From assembly GCA_964630925.1 (NCBI GenBank), contig CAZVZK010000041.1, forward strand, positions 1 to 64,000: a stretch of 64,000 bases of DNA, given 5' to 3'. This DNA comes from RGDT01 sp964630925 (GTDB taxonomy: Bacteria > Planctomycetota > Planctomycetia > Gemmatales > Gemmataceae). The notes beneath the pieces are model-generated. The model saw nothing but the letters and a program-made list of their open reading frames with translations, had not been told where the DNA came from and ran no database searches. Positions 9,327-17,085 of the stretch are shown here, in pieces (the stretch's first letter is position 1; each line of letters begins with the position of its first letter). The position numbers and the translations under genes were made by a program.

Positions 9327-9635
9327 TCAGCCCTTCAGCTCCTCGGCGGTATCAACGTCCACGCTCAGGTGGTTGTTGTAGAAGTTGAGGACGATCGCCA
9401 GCGCGACGGCGGCCTCGGCGGCGGCCATCACGATGACGAAGAGGGCGAAGATCTGGCCCTCGACGGCGAACGCCGGGTTGTAGCGGGCGAAGGCCACGAA
9501 GTTCACGGTGGCGCCGTTGAGCACCAGCTCGACGCCCATGAGGATGCCGATGGCGTTGCGCTTCGTCGCCATGCACAGGACGCCGGCGACGAAGAGGAGG
9601 GCGCCGAGCATCAGGTATTGATTCAGGCCGATCAT
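9327..9635 (-). CDS. nuoK: NADH-quinone oxidoreductase subunit K
   Basis: 102 aa, the normal NuoK size. Three transmembrane helices are visible, with GILMGVELVLNGATVNFVAFAR and the second-helix Glu residues of the proton path, then FALFVIVMAAAEAAVALAIVL. The ATG is fixed by its ATGA overlap with the stop codon of nuoJ. Only 5 bases separate it from nuoL. A much longer in-frame reading extends into nuoJ in a shadow frame and was not used. Confidence 0.95.
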   Translation of the reverse strand: MIGLNQYLMLGALLFVAGVLCMATKRNAIGILMGVELVLNGATVNFVAFARYNPAFAVEGQIFALFVIVMAAAEAAVALAIVLNFYNNHLSVDVDTAEELKG

Positions 9636-10231
9636 GCGGACGCCACCTCCGTCGGGGTCTTGCGGCGCTTGGCGCGGGCGAGGTAGGCGGCCCCGACCAG
9701 CACGACGAGCAGATGCACGGACACGATCTCGAACGGCAGCAGGTACGCCATCTTCTGGCGCTCCACGGGCCTGGCCGAATGGGTGCCCGTGATGGACGCG
9801 GTGGGCGTGACCTTCTCGTCCCCGAGGAGGGCGGCGCCGAGGGCCTTGCTGGACGGCATGGGCGTGTCGAGGTTGGCGCCGGGGGGCGGCTCGACACGCC
9901 ACAGGGCGACGGCGAGGACGGCGTACAGGAGCAGGCCGACGGCGAGGTTCATGGCCCACTCGGCGGCGGTGATCTTCATGCTGATGAACGGCCCGGAGGC
10001 GGTGAGCATGACGCCGAAGACGACGAGGACGAGGGTGCCGCCGACGTAGATGAGGAGCTGGGTGGCGCCCATGAAGTCGGCGCCGAGCTGGAAGAAGACG
10101 CCGGCGGTGCCCGCCAGCGTGAACAACAGCCAGGTGGAGGCGCGGACGATGTTCTGCGACACGACGACGCCGACGGCGCAGCCGGCCGTGATGGCGGCGA
10201 GGGTGTAGAACAGCACGACGGGGAGGGTCAT
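9632..10231 (-). CDS. nuoJ: NADH-quinone oxidoreductase subunit J
   Basis: 199 aa with about five membrane helices. It is identified by ASTWLLFTLAGTAGVFFQLGADFMGATQLLIYVGGTLVLVVFGVML, which contains the family pattern of a conserved helix with a pi-bulge next to LIYVGG. A soluble loop (about residues 110-150) precedes the last helix. It overlaps nuoK by 4 bases and follows nuoH after 19 bases. nuoI, normally between H and J, is absent. Confidence 0.94.
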   Translation of the reverse strand: MTLPVVLFYTLAAITAGCAVGVVVSQNIVRASTWLLFTLAGTAGVFFQLGADFMGATQLLIYVGGTLVLVVFGVMLTASGPFISMKITAAEWAMNLAVGLLLYAVLAVALWRVEPPPGANLDTPMPSSKALGAALLGDEKVTPTASITGTHSARPVERQKMAYLLPFEIVSVHLLVVLVGAAYLARAKRRKTPTEVASA

Positions 10232-10250
10232 CGCGTGGCGGCCTCGCGGG

Positions 10251-11564
10251 TCATTGCTTGCCGGACAGGGCGCCCGGCGGGGTCACCGGGCTCCAGGGGA
10301 CGTCCACGACGCCCACCGGCACGTTGCTCGGCGTCGAGACGATCTTGACCATCGTCACCGCGACGACGGCGACGCTGAGGGCGGCCAGGGCGAACTTGAA
10401 GTACTGCCCGACGTAGGGCCGCGCCAGCACCTCCCACAGCGACACGCCGAGGAGGAGGGCGCAGGAGATCGGCAGAAGGTACTTGAGGCAGGTCATCATC
10501 ACCTGGTCGATGCGCAGGCGCGGCAGGGTCCAGCGGACCCACATCATCACGAAGACCAGGACCCAGCACTTGAGGATGAAGACGACGGCGTTGAGGAGGT
10601 TGCCGATGTTGAAACCCGCCATCGGCCAGGACAGCACCGGGATCTCCGACAGGTCCCTGGGCACCAGCCCCGTGTGCCAGCCGCCGAGGAACAGCAGCGT
10701 GGCGATGCCGGAGACGGCGAACATGGCGCCGTACTCGGCCATGAAGAAGAACGACCAGCGGAGGCCGGAGTACTCGGTGTGGAAGCCGGCGACCAGCTCG
10801 GACTCGGCCTCGGCGAGGTCGAAGGGGGCGCGCTTGCACTGTGCCGTGGCGCAGATGAAGTAGGTCCAGAAGGCGAGGAAGGTGAACGGGTCGCGGAAGA
10901 CGTACCAGTTCCAGAAGAAGCCCTCCTGGAAGCCGCACACCTTGCCCAGGTCCATGCTGCCGGCGGCGATGACCGGGACGAGGACGCAGATCGCCATGGG
11001 CACCTCGTAGCTGACCATCTGGGCGGCCTCGCGCATGCCGCCGAAGAGGGACCACTTCGACCCGGAGCCGTAGCCGGCCAGGATGATGCCGAAGACCTCG
11101 GTGGACATGACGGCGAGCATGAAGAAGACGCCGATGGCGAAGCCGCCGGTGGCGGTGCCGTAGGCGGACCAGCCCTTGGCGAAGGGCAGGGCGATGAAGG
11201 CGGCGAAGGCGCCGGCGAAGGCGATGTAGGGGCCGAGGCGGAAGAGCATGCCGTCGGCGTCCTTGGGGATCAGGTCTTCTTTCACGAGGAGCTTGAGGCC
11301 GTCGGCCAGGGTCTGGAGCCAGCCGAACTTGCCGCCGACGCGGGTGGGGCCGAGGCGGTCCTGGATGCGTCCGGCGACCTTGCGTTCGAGCCAGATGAAG
11401 AAGATGGCGCTGACGGCGACGAAGTTGAGGCAGACGAGGCAGGAGATGACCGCGGCCAGGAGGGAGGCCCAGGGGCGCGCGTCGGCGGTCATGTTGAAGG
11501 GCCAGCCTTCGAGAAGCCCCTGGAGCAGGCCGGTCAGGCCGAAGTATTCCATGACGCGCCCCAT
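10251..11564 (-). CDS. nuoH: NADH-quinone oxidoreductase subunit H
   Basis: 437 aa, at the long end for this subunit, which forms part of the quinone-binding chamber and joins the membrane and peripheral arms. Diagnostic stretches are FIWLERKVAGRIQDRLGPTRVGGKFGW, FDLAEAESELVAGFHTEYSGLRWSFFFMAEY and a late membrane segment with WVRWTLPRLRIDQVM. It is the first gene of the operon. The divergent scpB begins 79 bases away, so both promoters must lie in that gap or inside the flanks. The ATG at 11564 is used; a second ATG lies four codons in. Confidence 0.95.
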   Translation of the reverse strand: MGRVMEYFGLTGLLQGLLEGWPFNMTADARPWASLLAAVISCLVCLNFVAVSAIFFIWLERKVAGRIQDRLGPTRVGGKFGWLQTLADGLKLLVKEDLIPKDADGMLFRLGPYIAFAGAFAAFIALPFAKGWSAYGTATGGFAIGVFFMLAVMSTEVFGIILAGYGSGSKWSLFGGMREAAQMVSYEVPMAICVLVPVIAAGSMDLGKVCGFQEGFFWNWYVFRDPFTFLAFWTYFICATAQCKRAPFDLAEAESELVAGFHTEYSGLRWSFFFMAEYGAMFAVSGIATLLFLGGWHTGLVPRDLSEIPVLSWPMAGFNIGNLLNAVVFILKCWVLVFVMMWVRWTLPRLRIDQVMMTCLKYLLPISCALLLGVSLWEVLARPYVGQYFKFALAALSVAVVAVTMVKIVSTPSNVPVGVVDVPWSPVTPPGALSGKQ

Positions 11565-11643
11565 CGGTCCGGGATCGATAGGACGTTACCATATGGCGGG
11601 GCCCGCGCCCCGGCAAGGAAGAGCGCCCACGGAGGCCGACGCC

Positions 11644-12270
11644 ATGCCCCACCCCCTCGCGCCCGCACGCATCGTCCCGCCCCGGCGTGCGTGGAACCAC
11701 CCGATCCCGCCGGCGCTGCGGCCGGCGGAGGACGCGTCCGCCTCCCCGGCCCACGAGCTGGCGCGGGACGCGGAGGCGGCGGCCGTGGAGGCGGCCTTGT
11801 TCGCGGCGGACGAGCCCTTGGCGCCGCGGAAGCTGGCGCAGGCGGCGGGGCTGGAGCCGGCGCAGGCGCGCGCCGCCGTCACCCGGCTGCGCGACCTGCT
11901 GGAGCGGGAGGGGAGCGCGTTCCGGGTGGAGGAGATCGCCGGCGGCTGGCAGTTGCTGACGGGCCCGGAGCTGCACCCGTGGGTGGCGCGGCTGCGGCGC
12001 GGGGTGGCGGAGGCGACGCTGACGCCGGCGGCGCGGGAGACGCTGGCGGTGGTGGCGTACCGCCAGCCGATCACGCGGGCCGACATCGAGGGCATCCGCG
12101 GCGTGGGCTGCGCCGAGGTGCTGCGGCTGCTGATGGAGCGTGGCCTGGTGCGCCTGGCGGGGCGCGACGACTCCCTCGGCCGCCCGTCGCTCTACGAGAC
12201 GACGCGGAAGTTCCTGCAGATGTACGGCCTGCGGACGCTCGGCGACCTGCCGCCGGCGGAGGGGGCATGA
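11644..12270 (+). CDS. scpB: Segregation and condensation protein B
   Basis: 208 aa. Two winged-helix domains are visible: one over EAALFAADEPLAPRKLAQAAG, and a second over ARETLAVVAYRQPITRADIEGIRGVG followed by GLVRLAGRDDSLGRPSLYETTRKFLQMYGL, the ScpB signature. ScpB is the kite subunit of the SMC-ScpAB condensin and acts in chromosome segregation. scpA is not nearby. The ATG at 11644 is chosen over upstream ATGs because the upstream in-frame sequence is antisense to nuoH. A proline-rich N-terminal extension of about 40 residues precedes the first domain. Confidence 0.92.
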   Translation: MPHPLAPARIVPPRRAWNHPIPPALRPAEDASASPAHELARDAEAAAVEAALFAADEPLAPRKLAQAAGLEPAQARAAVTRLRDLLEREGSAFRVEEIAGGWQLLTGPELHPWVARLRRGVAEATLTPAARETLAVVAYRQPITRADIEGIRGVGCAEVLRLLMERGLVRLAGRDDSLGRPSLYETTRKFLQMYGLRTLGDLPPAEGA

Positions 12271-12442
12271 AGGGGCGAGCGGAGGCAGGCCGCCGCCTCT
12301 TCCGTGAGGCCCCGGCAGGGCGTTGCGGAGCCGGGTGATATCGAATCCCGAGGCCGACGGCGCCGGCGAAGCTGGACCGCCTGCCGGGGCGGAAACGGTG
12401 AAGGCCGGGGTGGGGTGGAGAGGTGGCGAGGCGGGACGTGAC

Positions 12443-12565
12443 ATGCTGTTCAGCCGGACGATCCTGACGTGTGGCTGGGCCGAGGTCGGAATCGTCCTCT
12501 GCGTGGTGCTGCTGGCCGTGTCTGCGTGGCGAAAACCGGCGAGGACTGACGAGGAGGGGCCGTGA
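12443..12565 (+). CDS. Possible 40-aa single-pass membrane peptide
   Basis: A short frame encodes one hydrophobic helix (VGIVLCVVLLAVSAW) followed by a charged tail. GAGGCGGGAC 5-14 bases upstream could serve as a ribosome binding site. No family is recognised. It lies between scpB and a repeat cluster, so it may be a chance open frame. Confidence 0.3.
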   Translation: MLFSRTILTCGWAEVGIVLCVVLLAVSAWRKPARTDEEGP

Positions 12566-12594
12566 CGGGCGTCCGCGTGGTCGTACCTCAGCCG

Positions 12595-12690
12595 GGGCGA
12601 AGGATCGGACGGCAGGAGACGAGAGGTGTGGCCGGGTGGGGCGAATTGCATTGCATTGCACCCCCCCAGACACCCCCCCTGCAATGCAAT
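12595..12690 (-). repeat. Dispersed hairpin repeat, family 1, copy 2 (inverted)
   Basis: An 11-bp perfect stem, ATTGCATTGCA (12650-12660) with TGCAATGCAAT (12680-12690), closes a 19-nt loop that is C-rich here and G-rich on the minus strand. Read on the minus strand, the flank GCAATTCGCCCCACCCGGCC matches copy 1 at 1253-1272 with few differences, and the similarity continues for about 30 more bases. Confidence 0.65.
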
Positions 12691-12720
12691 CCCTGCCCCG
12701 ATTTCACCTGCCCACGCCCG

Positions 12721-12850
12721 AGAGTCACATGCGCACTCCTCCCCCGAGTGCGCATGTGACTCTGGCGCCTACTGTCGCATCGTGTCACGGTCAGGCAGCG
12801 AGTGCGCGAGTCACTTGCTCACCCGCTCACATGCTCACCACGGGGCGCGG
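12721..12850 (+). repeat. Palindromic repeat, family 2, copy 1
   Basis: A perfect 18-bp inverted repeat, AGAGTCACATGCGCACTC (12721-12738) with its complement at 12746-12763, has a 7-nt loop. It is followed by a conserved tail with CAGCGAGTGCGCGAGTCAC and a run of TCACATGCTCACC. The same order, palindrome then tail, recurs at 48525-48655. Confidence 0.7.
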
Positions 12851-13142
12851 GCCGTCCGGCGTCCGCCGGCGGTGAGGGAATGTCAGCGACAATCAGCGCC
12901 CGCGCTCATTGACGCCCAAACTGCTCTGTGAATCGCCCGCCCCGTATGGTGTGATACCGCATGTGGAGCCGAGGACGCATGGGCGTCGCCGCTCTTCACG
13001 TAGGGCGGGCCGCCTGGCCTGCCGGCCGGGCCGCAGGCCCGGCTCCGGTGGCGTAGCCGCAGGCACGCCATCCACCCCGTCCCGTCCTGGAGATGTCGAA
13101 TCCGCCATATCTCCGGTGCAGAAGCAGACGCGGAGGCATGAC

Positions 13143-13529
13143 ATGCGAGGCAGGCGAGCGGCAGGGCCTGAATACGTCGAGAAGTTGACCGGCCCGGCGC
13201 AGGAGAAGCGCCGCCTGGAGGTCATCCTGCGTACCCTGTCCGGCGAGTGCCGTGTCGCTGAGGCCTGCGAGATGCTCGGCGTCTGCGAGTCACGCTTCCA
13301 CGCCCTGCGGCATCAGGCGTTGCAGGCGGCGCTTGACGGCCTCGCGCCTCGCCCGCCCGGCAGGCCGGCAGCCCCGCCCACAGCCGCACCCGCAGGCGAG
13401 GACGAGGCCCGGCTCGAGCTGGAGGCGGCGAGGGTGGGGGAGGAGATCGCCCTGGTGTTGCCGGCACTGGCCGCGAAGGCCGCAGCGGGAAAACGACACA
13501 GCCGGCGGAAGGGCGGCCGCCGGAAGTGA
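13143..13529 (+). CDS. Small HTH transposase-associated protein
   Basis: 128 aa from the ATG at 13143. A helix-turn-helix of the transposase type (CRVAEACEMLGVCESRFHAL) is followed by a proline-rich linker, an acidic helix (EDEARLELEAARVGEE) and a very basic tail (KRHSRRKGGRRK). Its stop overlaps the GTG start of the transposase as GTGA, so translation is coupled. It probably binds the ends of the element or acts as a transposase partner. The layout (HTH, helix, basic tail) matches the otherwise diverged gene at 18492-18977. Confidence 0.7.
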   Translation: MRGRRAAGPEYVEKLTGPAQEKRRLEVILRTLSGECRVAEACEMLGVCESRFHALRHQALQAALDGLAPRPPGRPAAPPTAAPAGEDEARLELEAARVGEEIALVLPALAAKAAAGKRHSRRKGGRRK

Positions 13530-14659
13530 CCGGCGGCGGGGGCGAGAAGCAGCATGGGCCGGCGCGTCGGCGCGGGGTGGGCTGGCAGATGGGCCGGCGT
13601 CGGCGGGAGGAGAGGGCGCGAGGCCGGGCGGCGGGTTTCGCGAGGGCGGCGCGGCGTCAGGGGATGACGCTGGGGCAGGCGGCGGCGCGGATCGGCGTGA
13701 AGACGCGGACCTTGCGCTCGTGGCTGCGGCGCGGGCGTGAGGCACTTCCGCGTGGGCGGCCGTTGAAGCGGGCATCGGTGACGCGGCGTAACGAGGTGAT
13801 CGCGGCGCTGGCCGGTGCGTCGGGGCGGCTGAGCCTGCCCCATCTGCGCCGGCAGTTCCCCGACGTGGCGCGGGCCGAGCTGGCGGACCTGCGGAGGAGG
13901 TACCGCCGCGTCCGGCGCGAGAGGCGGGCGGTGAAGGTGCTGTGCTGGGAGAGGGCGGGGGCCGTCTGGGCCATCGACTACAGCGAGGCGCCTTGTTTGA
14001 TCGACGGGCGTTATCGCTGGGTGCTGGCGGTGCGTGACCTGGCGAGCGGCTACGCCCTGTGGTGGCAGGCGTGTGAGGAGGCCACCGCCGCGACGACGGC
14101 CGCGGCGCTGACGGCGTTGTTCGGGAGATGGGGTAGGCCGCTGGTGTTGAAGGCGGACAACGGCGGGCACTTCCGCGGGGCGGAGGTGATGGCGTTGCTA
14201 GAGTGTGAGGGCGTGACGGTGCTTCGCTCGCCGCCTTACACGCCGAGGTACAACGGGGCCATCGAGGCCGGCATCGGGTCGCTGAAGACGCGCGTCCACG
14301 AGGAGGCGGCGCGGCACGGGAGGCCGGGGGCGTGGACGTGCGAGGACATCGAGGCGGCGCGCGAGCAGGCGAACTCGTTCGCGATGCCACACGGCGAGAA
14401 CGGGCCGACGCCGGAGGAGGCGTGGCAGGCGCGGGTGCCGATCACGGAGCAGGAGAGGGCGACATTCCGCGAGGCGCTGGAAAAGGAGATTGCGGGGCGA
14501 GAGCAGGAGGGCTACGATGGCCTGGAGGGGGGCGCGCTGCAACAGGAACGTGAGAAGAGGCGGCGCGAGGCCACCGGCGCCGTGCTGGTGGCGCAAGGGT
14601 ATCTCTCCTACACCGGGAGGCGAATTCCTTCACCGATTCCGCGCCGGACAGTGACATGA
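13526..14659 (+). CDS. DDE transposase with rve integrase core
   Basis: 377 aa, GTG start overlapping the upstream stop. An N-terminal HTH (MTLGQAAARIGVKTRTLRSW) is followed by an integrase core in which the catalytic triad can be read: Asp in WAIDYSEA, Asp in LKADNGGHF and Glu in GAIEAGIGSLK. The C-terminus, GYLSYTGRRIPSPIPRR, looks like a complete natural end, so the gene is probably intact. Grouping near the IS481/IS3-type integrase-core transposases is by motif only. Confidence 0.88.
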   Translation: MTGGGGEKQHGPARRRGVGWQMGRRRREERARGRAAGFARAARRQGMTLGQAAARIGVKTRTLRSWLRRGREALPRGRPLKRASVTRRNEVIAALAGASGRLSLPHLRRQFPDVARAELADLRRRYRRVRRERRAVKVLCWERAGAVWAIDYSEAPCLIDGRYRWVLAVRDLASGYALWWQACEEATAATTAAALTALFGRWGRPLVLKADNGGHFRGAEVMALLECEGVTVLRSPPYTPRYNGAIEAGIGSLKTRVHEEAARHGRPGAWTCEDIEAAREQANSFAMPHGENGPTPEEAWQARVPITEQERATFREALEKEIAGREQEGYDGLEGGALQQEREKRRREATGAVLVAQGYLSYTGRRIPSPIPRRTVT

Positions 14660-14682
14660 ATTACGCATAGGGCACACGGGCC

Positions 14683-15798
14683 GTGCAGGACGGAGCTGCG
14701 TTGAACGAGGCCATCGTCTACACTGCCAACGGGGAGATCTCCGAGCGCAGGGACGCGACCGGGGCAACGCTAGCCGACACTGACCCGAGTTACTCCGGAC
14801 GGTACGCATGGACGGGTCGGGAGAGAGATGCTCAAACGAAGCAGCAGTATAACCGGGCGAGGTATTACGGGGCCGACATCGCGCGCTGGTACGCCCAAGA
14901 TCCCAGCGGATTTAGCGCCGGTGACAGCAACCTCTATAGGTATGTTGGGAACGCACCCACACAGTGGGCCGATCCGTCCGGATTGCAGCCTGGAACTCCG
15001 CCAAACCCGAGCATGGGCCTGGGAATTGGGAAATTTGCCTCAATCGGTGGGGGTCCAGGACCAGGACGTGGCCCAATGGTGGAATGGGCAACACTTGGGA
15101 TTACTGAAGAGCCCGGAGCACGGAAGAAAACGGTCGATACAAAAAACGGGATCGTCCCAAGTTATACAATTCGATGGACCTTAAAAGCCAAGAATCCAGT
15201 CAATCTAAATGGATTTATTGTACAACGTGTAGCAATGTCAAGCAGGTCGAATCAGATTACCAACCGTCCAGGGGCAGGGGTTCCGCCAATTTTCAAAGGA
15301 GTTACTGGACCTCTTACCGCCGGACTGAAACAGCCGCACGTCTACTACGAACTGTGGAGGGTCGAGAGTGGAGTGATCAAAGCGATTGCCAAGCAGGACG
15401 CTGCCGCTCCAAAATCAGCGGATGATTTCACCTGGGTCAACCAAGATCAAGACGTGTTCGCGTTAGATTTTGGTGCCTTTTTTGGTAAGGCTGGAACATC
15501 GCGGGTGCCGGTCAAGGGATTCATGAAAGTAGAAGGGGAGGCCTACTACGTACCCTGGGATAAGGCGCTGGATGTACCTGGGGAAAGTTGGAGGCTCGGC
15601 ATTCCCGGCGCAGGTGCCGCCTTGGCGACGTTCGGCGTTGGAGGTGGCCCTCCTGCGATCTGGCGGATGGCGACGGTAGGAGGCCCAGGACTCAAGCATT
15701 CTATGACGGTTCATGTGAATAATTGGGACAAGCCATTGCAAAATCCTGCCACAAAAACGATCGAAGAGACAGCCAGCGTGGTTTTTCCCCATAAGTAG
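14683..15798 (+). CDS. Orphan C-terminal RHS-core fragment with variable tip domain
   Basis: 371 aa from a GTG, lacking the thousands of residues of YD repeats expected upstream. Residues about 40-105 are the classic RHS-associated core: YAWTGRERDAQTKQQYNRARYY, IARWYAQDPSGF, NLYRYVGNAPTQWADPSGL. After the core comes a tip of about 265 residues that I do not recognise; in polymorphic toxins this position holds the toxin or effector. Base composition is clearly lower in GC than the neighbours. Unit 1 ends 24 bases upstream, so insertion or recombination probably severed the gene. It may not be expressed. Confidence 0.8.
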   Translation: MQDGAALNEAIVYTANGEISERRDATGATLADTDPSYSGRYAWTGRERDAQTKQQYNRARYYGADIARWYAQDPSGFSAGDSNLYRYVGNAPTQWADPSGLQPGTPPNPSMGLGIGKFASIGGGPGPGRGPMVEWATLGITEEPGARKKTVDTKNGIVPSYTIRWTLKAKNPVNLNGFIVQRVAMSSRSNQITNRPGAGVPPIFKGVTGPLTAGLKQPHVYYELWRVESGVIKAIAKQDAAAPKSADDFTWVNQDQDVFALDFGAFFGKAGTSRVPVKGFMKVEGEAYYVPWDKALDVPGESWRLGIPGAGAALATFGVGGGPPAIWRMATVGGPGLKHSMTVHVNNWDKPLQNPATKTIEETASVVFPHK

Positions 15799-15850
15799 TC
15801 GTTGAAAGACGAATATCGTTTCTCGTTCTTTATCGTGACAAGAGGCGATC

Positions 15851-16564
15851 ATGTCCACTCCAGACCCCGCATGTTGTCCCATATCGGTCCGGGAAGTGTC
15901 ACTACGAAAGCGATGGACTTTTGGGAGCGTTTCCTCATTCTGCTTCTGTTGCGTGTTCCTCGTCTCGCCACTAATCGTCTACTTACTTTTCCCTCTGATG
16001 AAACCGAAGCAACATGCGACTCAGTACAATGTGAAAACCCCGCAAGCAAAGGATTCGAGAGCAGCCGGTCCCCCCGCGCTTCCTAGGCAGACAGTGAAGT
16101 CGATTTACTCTGCGCTGCGCCGGCTGCCACGGTGGTTGACTTTGGAAGTAGAGGACGGCAAGGCAAGGCGAGAGGCCGTCTTGATTCTTTATCAGATCGC
16201 ACAAAATGATACTGCATCAATACGAGAGGCAGCAGATCAGTATTATCGAGAGATCCCTACTCCCACCGAAACCAACTTTGTCAGCCTGGGCCAACTCTAC
16301 ATCCTCAACCGGTACGTGTTCGCGGTCCCAGAAGAGCGGCCTTGGGATGCAATGCATTTCGGCGGGTGGGTCACGCCCTTGAGTCCCGCCGGAAACTCTT
16401 CTGAACTATGGCCCTTTGAGCTTCGTGACGGCCGCCTCCAGCTCACTGGTGGATTTATTGCCTATGGAGGCAGGCCCTATGCTCCATTGGGTGAATTTGA
16501 TTATTTTAATACCACCTATGGGCGACGTGTCATCTTAGATGCTTGCCAAAATGATACACAATAA
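15851..16564 (+). CDS. Membrane-anchored hypothetical protein next to the RHS tip
   Basis: 237 aa with one N-terminal membrane helix (FCFCCVFLVSPLIVYLLFPL, about residues 31-50) and a soluble domain of about 180 residues with no family I recognise. Low GC and mixed codon use match the RHS fragment and differ from the chromosome. It starts 52 bases after the RHS gene, the usual place for an immunity or companion gene of a polymorphic toxin; that role is inferred from position only. Its end overlaps the convergent glycosyltransferase fragment. Confidence 0.65.
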   Translation: MSTPDPACCPISVREVSLRKRWTFGSVSSFCFCCVFLVSPLIVYLLFPLMKPKQHATQYNVKTPQAKDSRAAGPPALPRQTVKSIYSALRRLPRWLTLEVEDGKARREAVLILYQIAQNDTASIREAADQYYREIPTPTETNFVSLGQLYILNRYVFAVPEERPWDAMHFGGWVTPLSPAGNSSELWPFELRDGRLQLTGGFIAYGGRPYAPLGEFDYFNTTYGRRVILDACQNDTQ

Positions 16565-17015
16565 GATCACGGCAGCATGCGATCTGGAATCCTGCCTTCC
16601 GGATTCCCGCGCTGAGTTCAGCCTCGCTGACTACCCCAACATCGCTGAGGCTGAATGCCGTCGCCACGGCTTCGCGCCTCGCCAGCCAGCAGAAGCCGCC
16701 GACTCGTTCCACCTGTTTCCATTGCCCCTTGTTGGCCTCCCTCCACTGCCTCGCGAAGTCATCCACGGGACTAATGTCCAGACCCACATCACTCGATTCC
16801 CCGCCGGCACTTGGGCGTTGAATCCGGTAGGGCACCTCGGAGACCCGCTGTTGCTCTCCTGCGAGGTTGGACATGGGGCCGACGGCACCGATCCTCGCGT
16901 CCATCGCGAGCAGCCCCGCGAGTTGGTGCATCCAAAGGGCGGGGACCAACACGTCGTTGCCAACCCACGCTACCATAGCCCCCCGTGCCTGCTGTGCTAC
17001 CGGCCGTAATCCCTG
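16530..17015 (-). pseudogene. Family 2 glycosyltransferase fragment
   Basis: The frame reads QQARGAMVAWVGNDVLVP, then ARIGAVGPMSNLAGEQQRV and VGGFCWLARREAV. These match the middle of GT-A family 2 glycosyltransferases (nucleotide-sugar Asp region, then GPxSN, then the acceptor-site R-E). The N-terminal third is missing: an in-frame TGA lies at 17016-17018, only some 70 bases from the start of transposase unit 2. The frame ends in a plausible C-terminus (LIVYHFGKHLR). I read it as the 3' remnant of a broken gene. Confidence 0.7.
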
Positions 17016-17085
17016 TCACTGTATTGCCGGAAACCGGTGAAGGAAATGGCCTCCCTCAAATGCGGCGAAGCCGCAGGGGAAAGCC

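Larger units (their letters stand above)
13143..14659 (+). mobile_element. Insertion-sequence-like unit 1 (HTH protein plus DDE transposase)
   Basis: Two translationally coupled genes, a small helix-turn-helix protein and an rve-type DDE transposase, form the unit. I could not find terminal inverted repeats, so the ends given are those of the genes. It stands at the left edge of a lower-GC island whose right edge is a second unit of the same make-up but opposite gene order. Confidence 0.6.

Noticed and set aside
6775..9381. 868-codon open frame on the plus strand
   Set aside because: Antisense to nuoL, whose membrane motifs are unmistakable; the shadow is His/Arg/Asp-rich with no fold.
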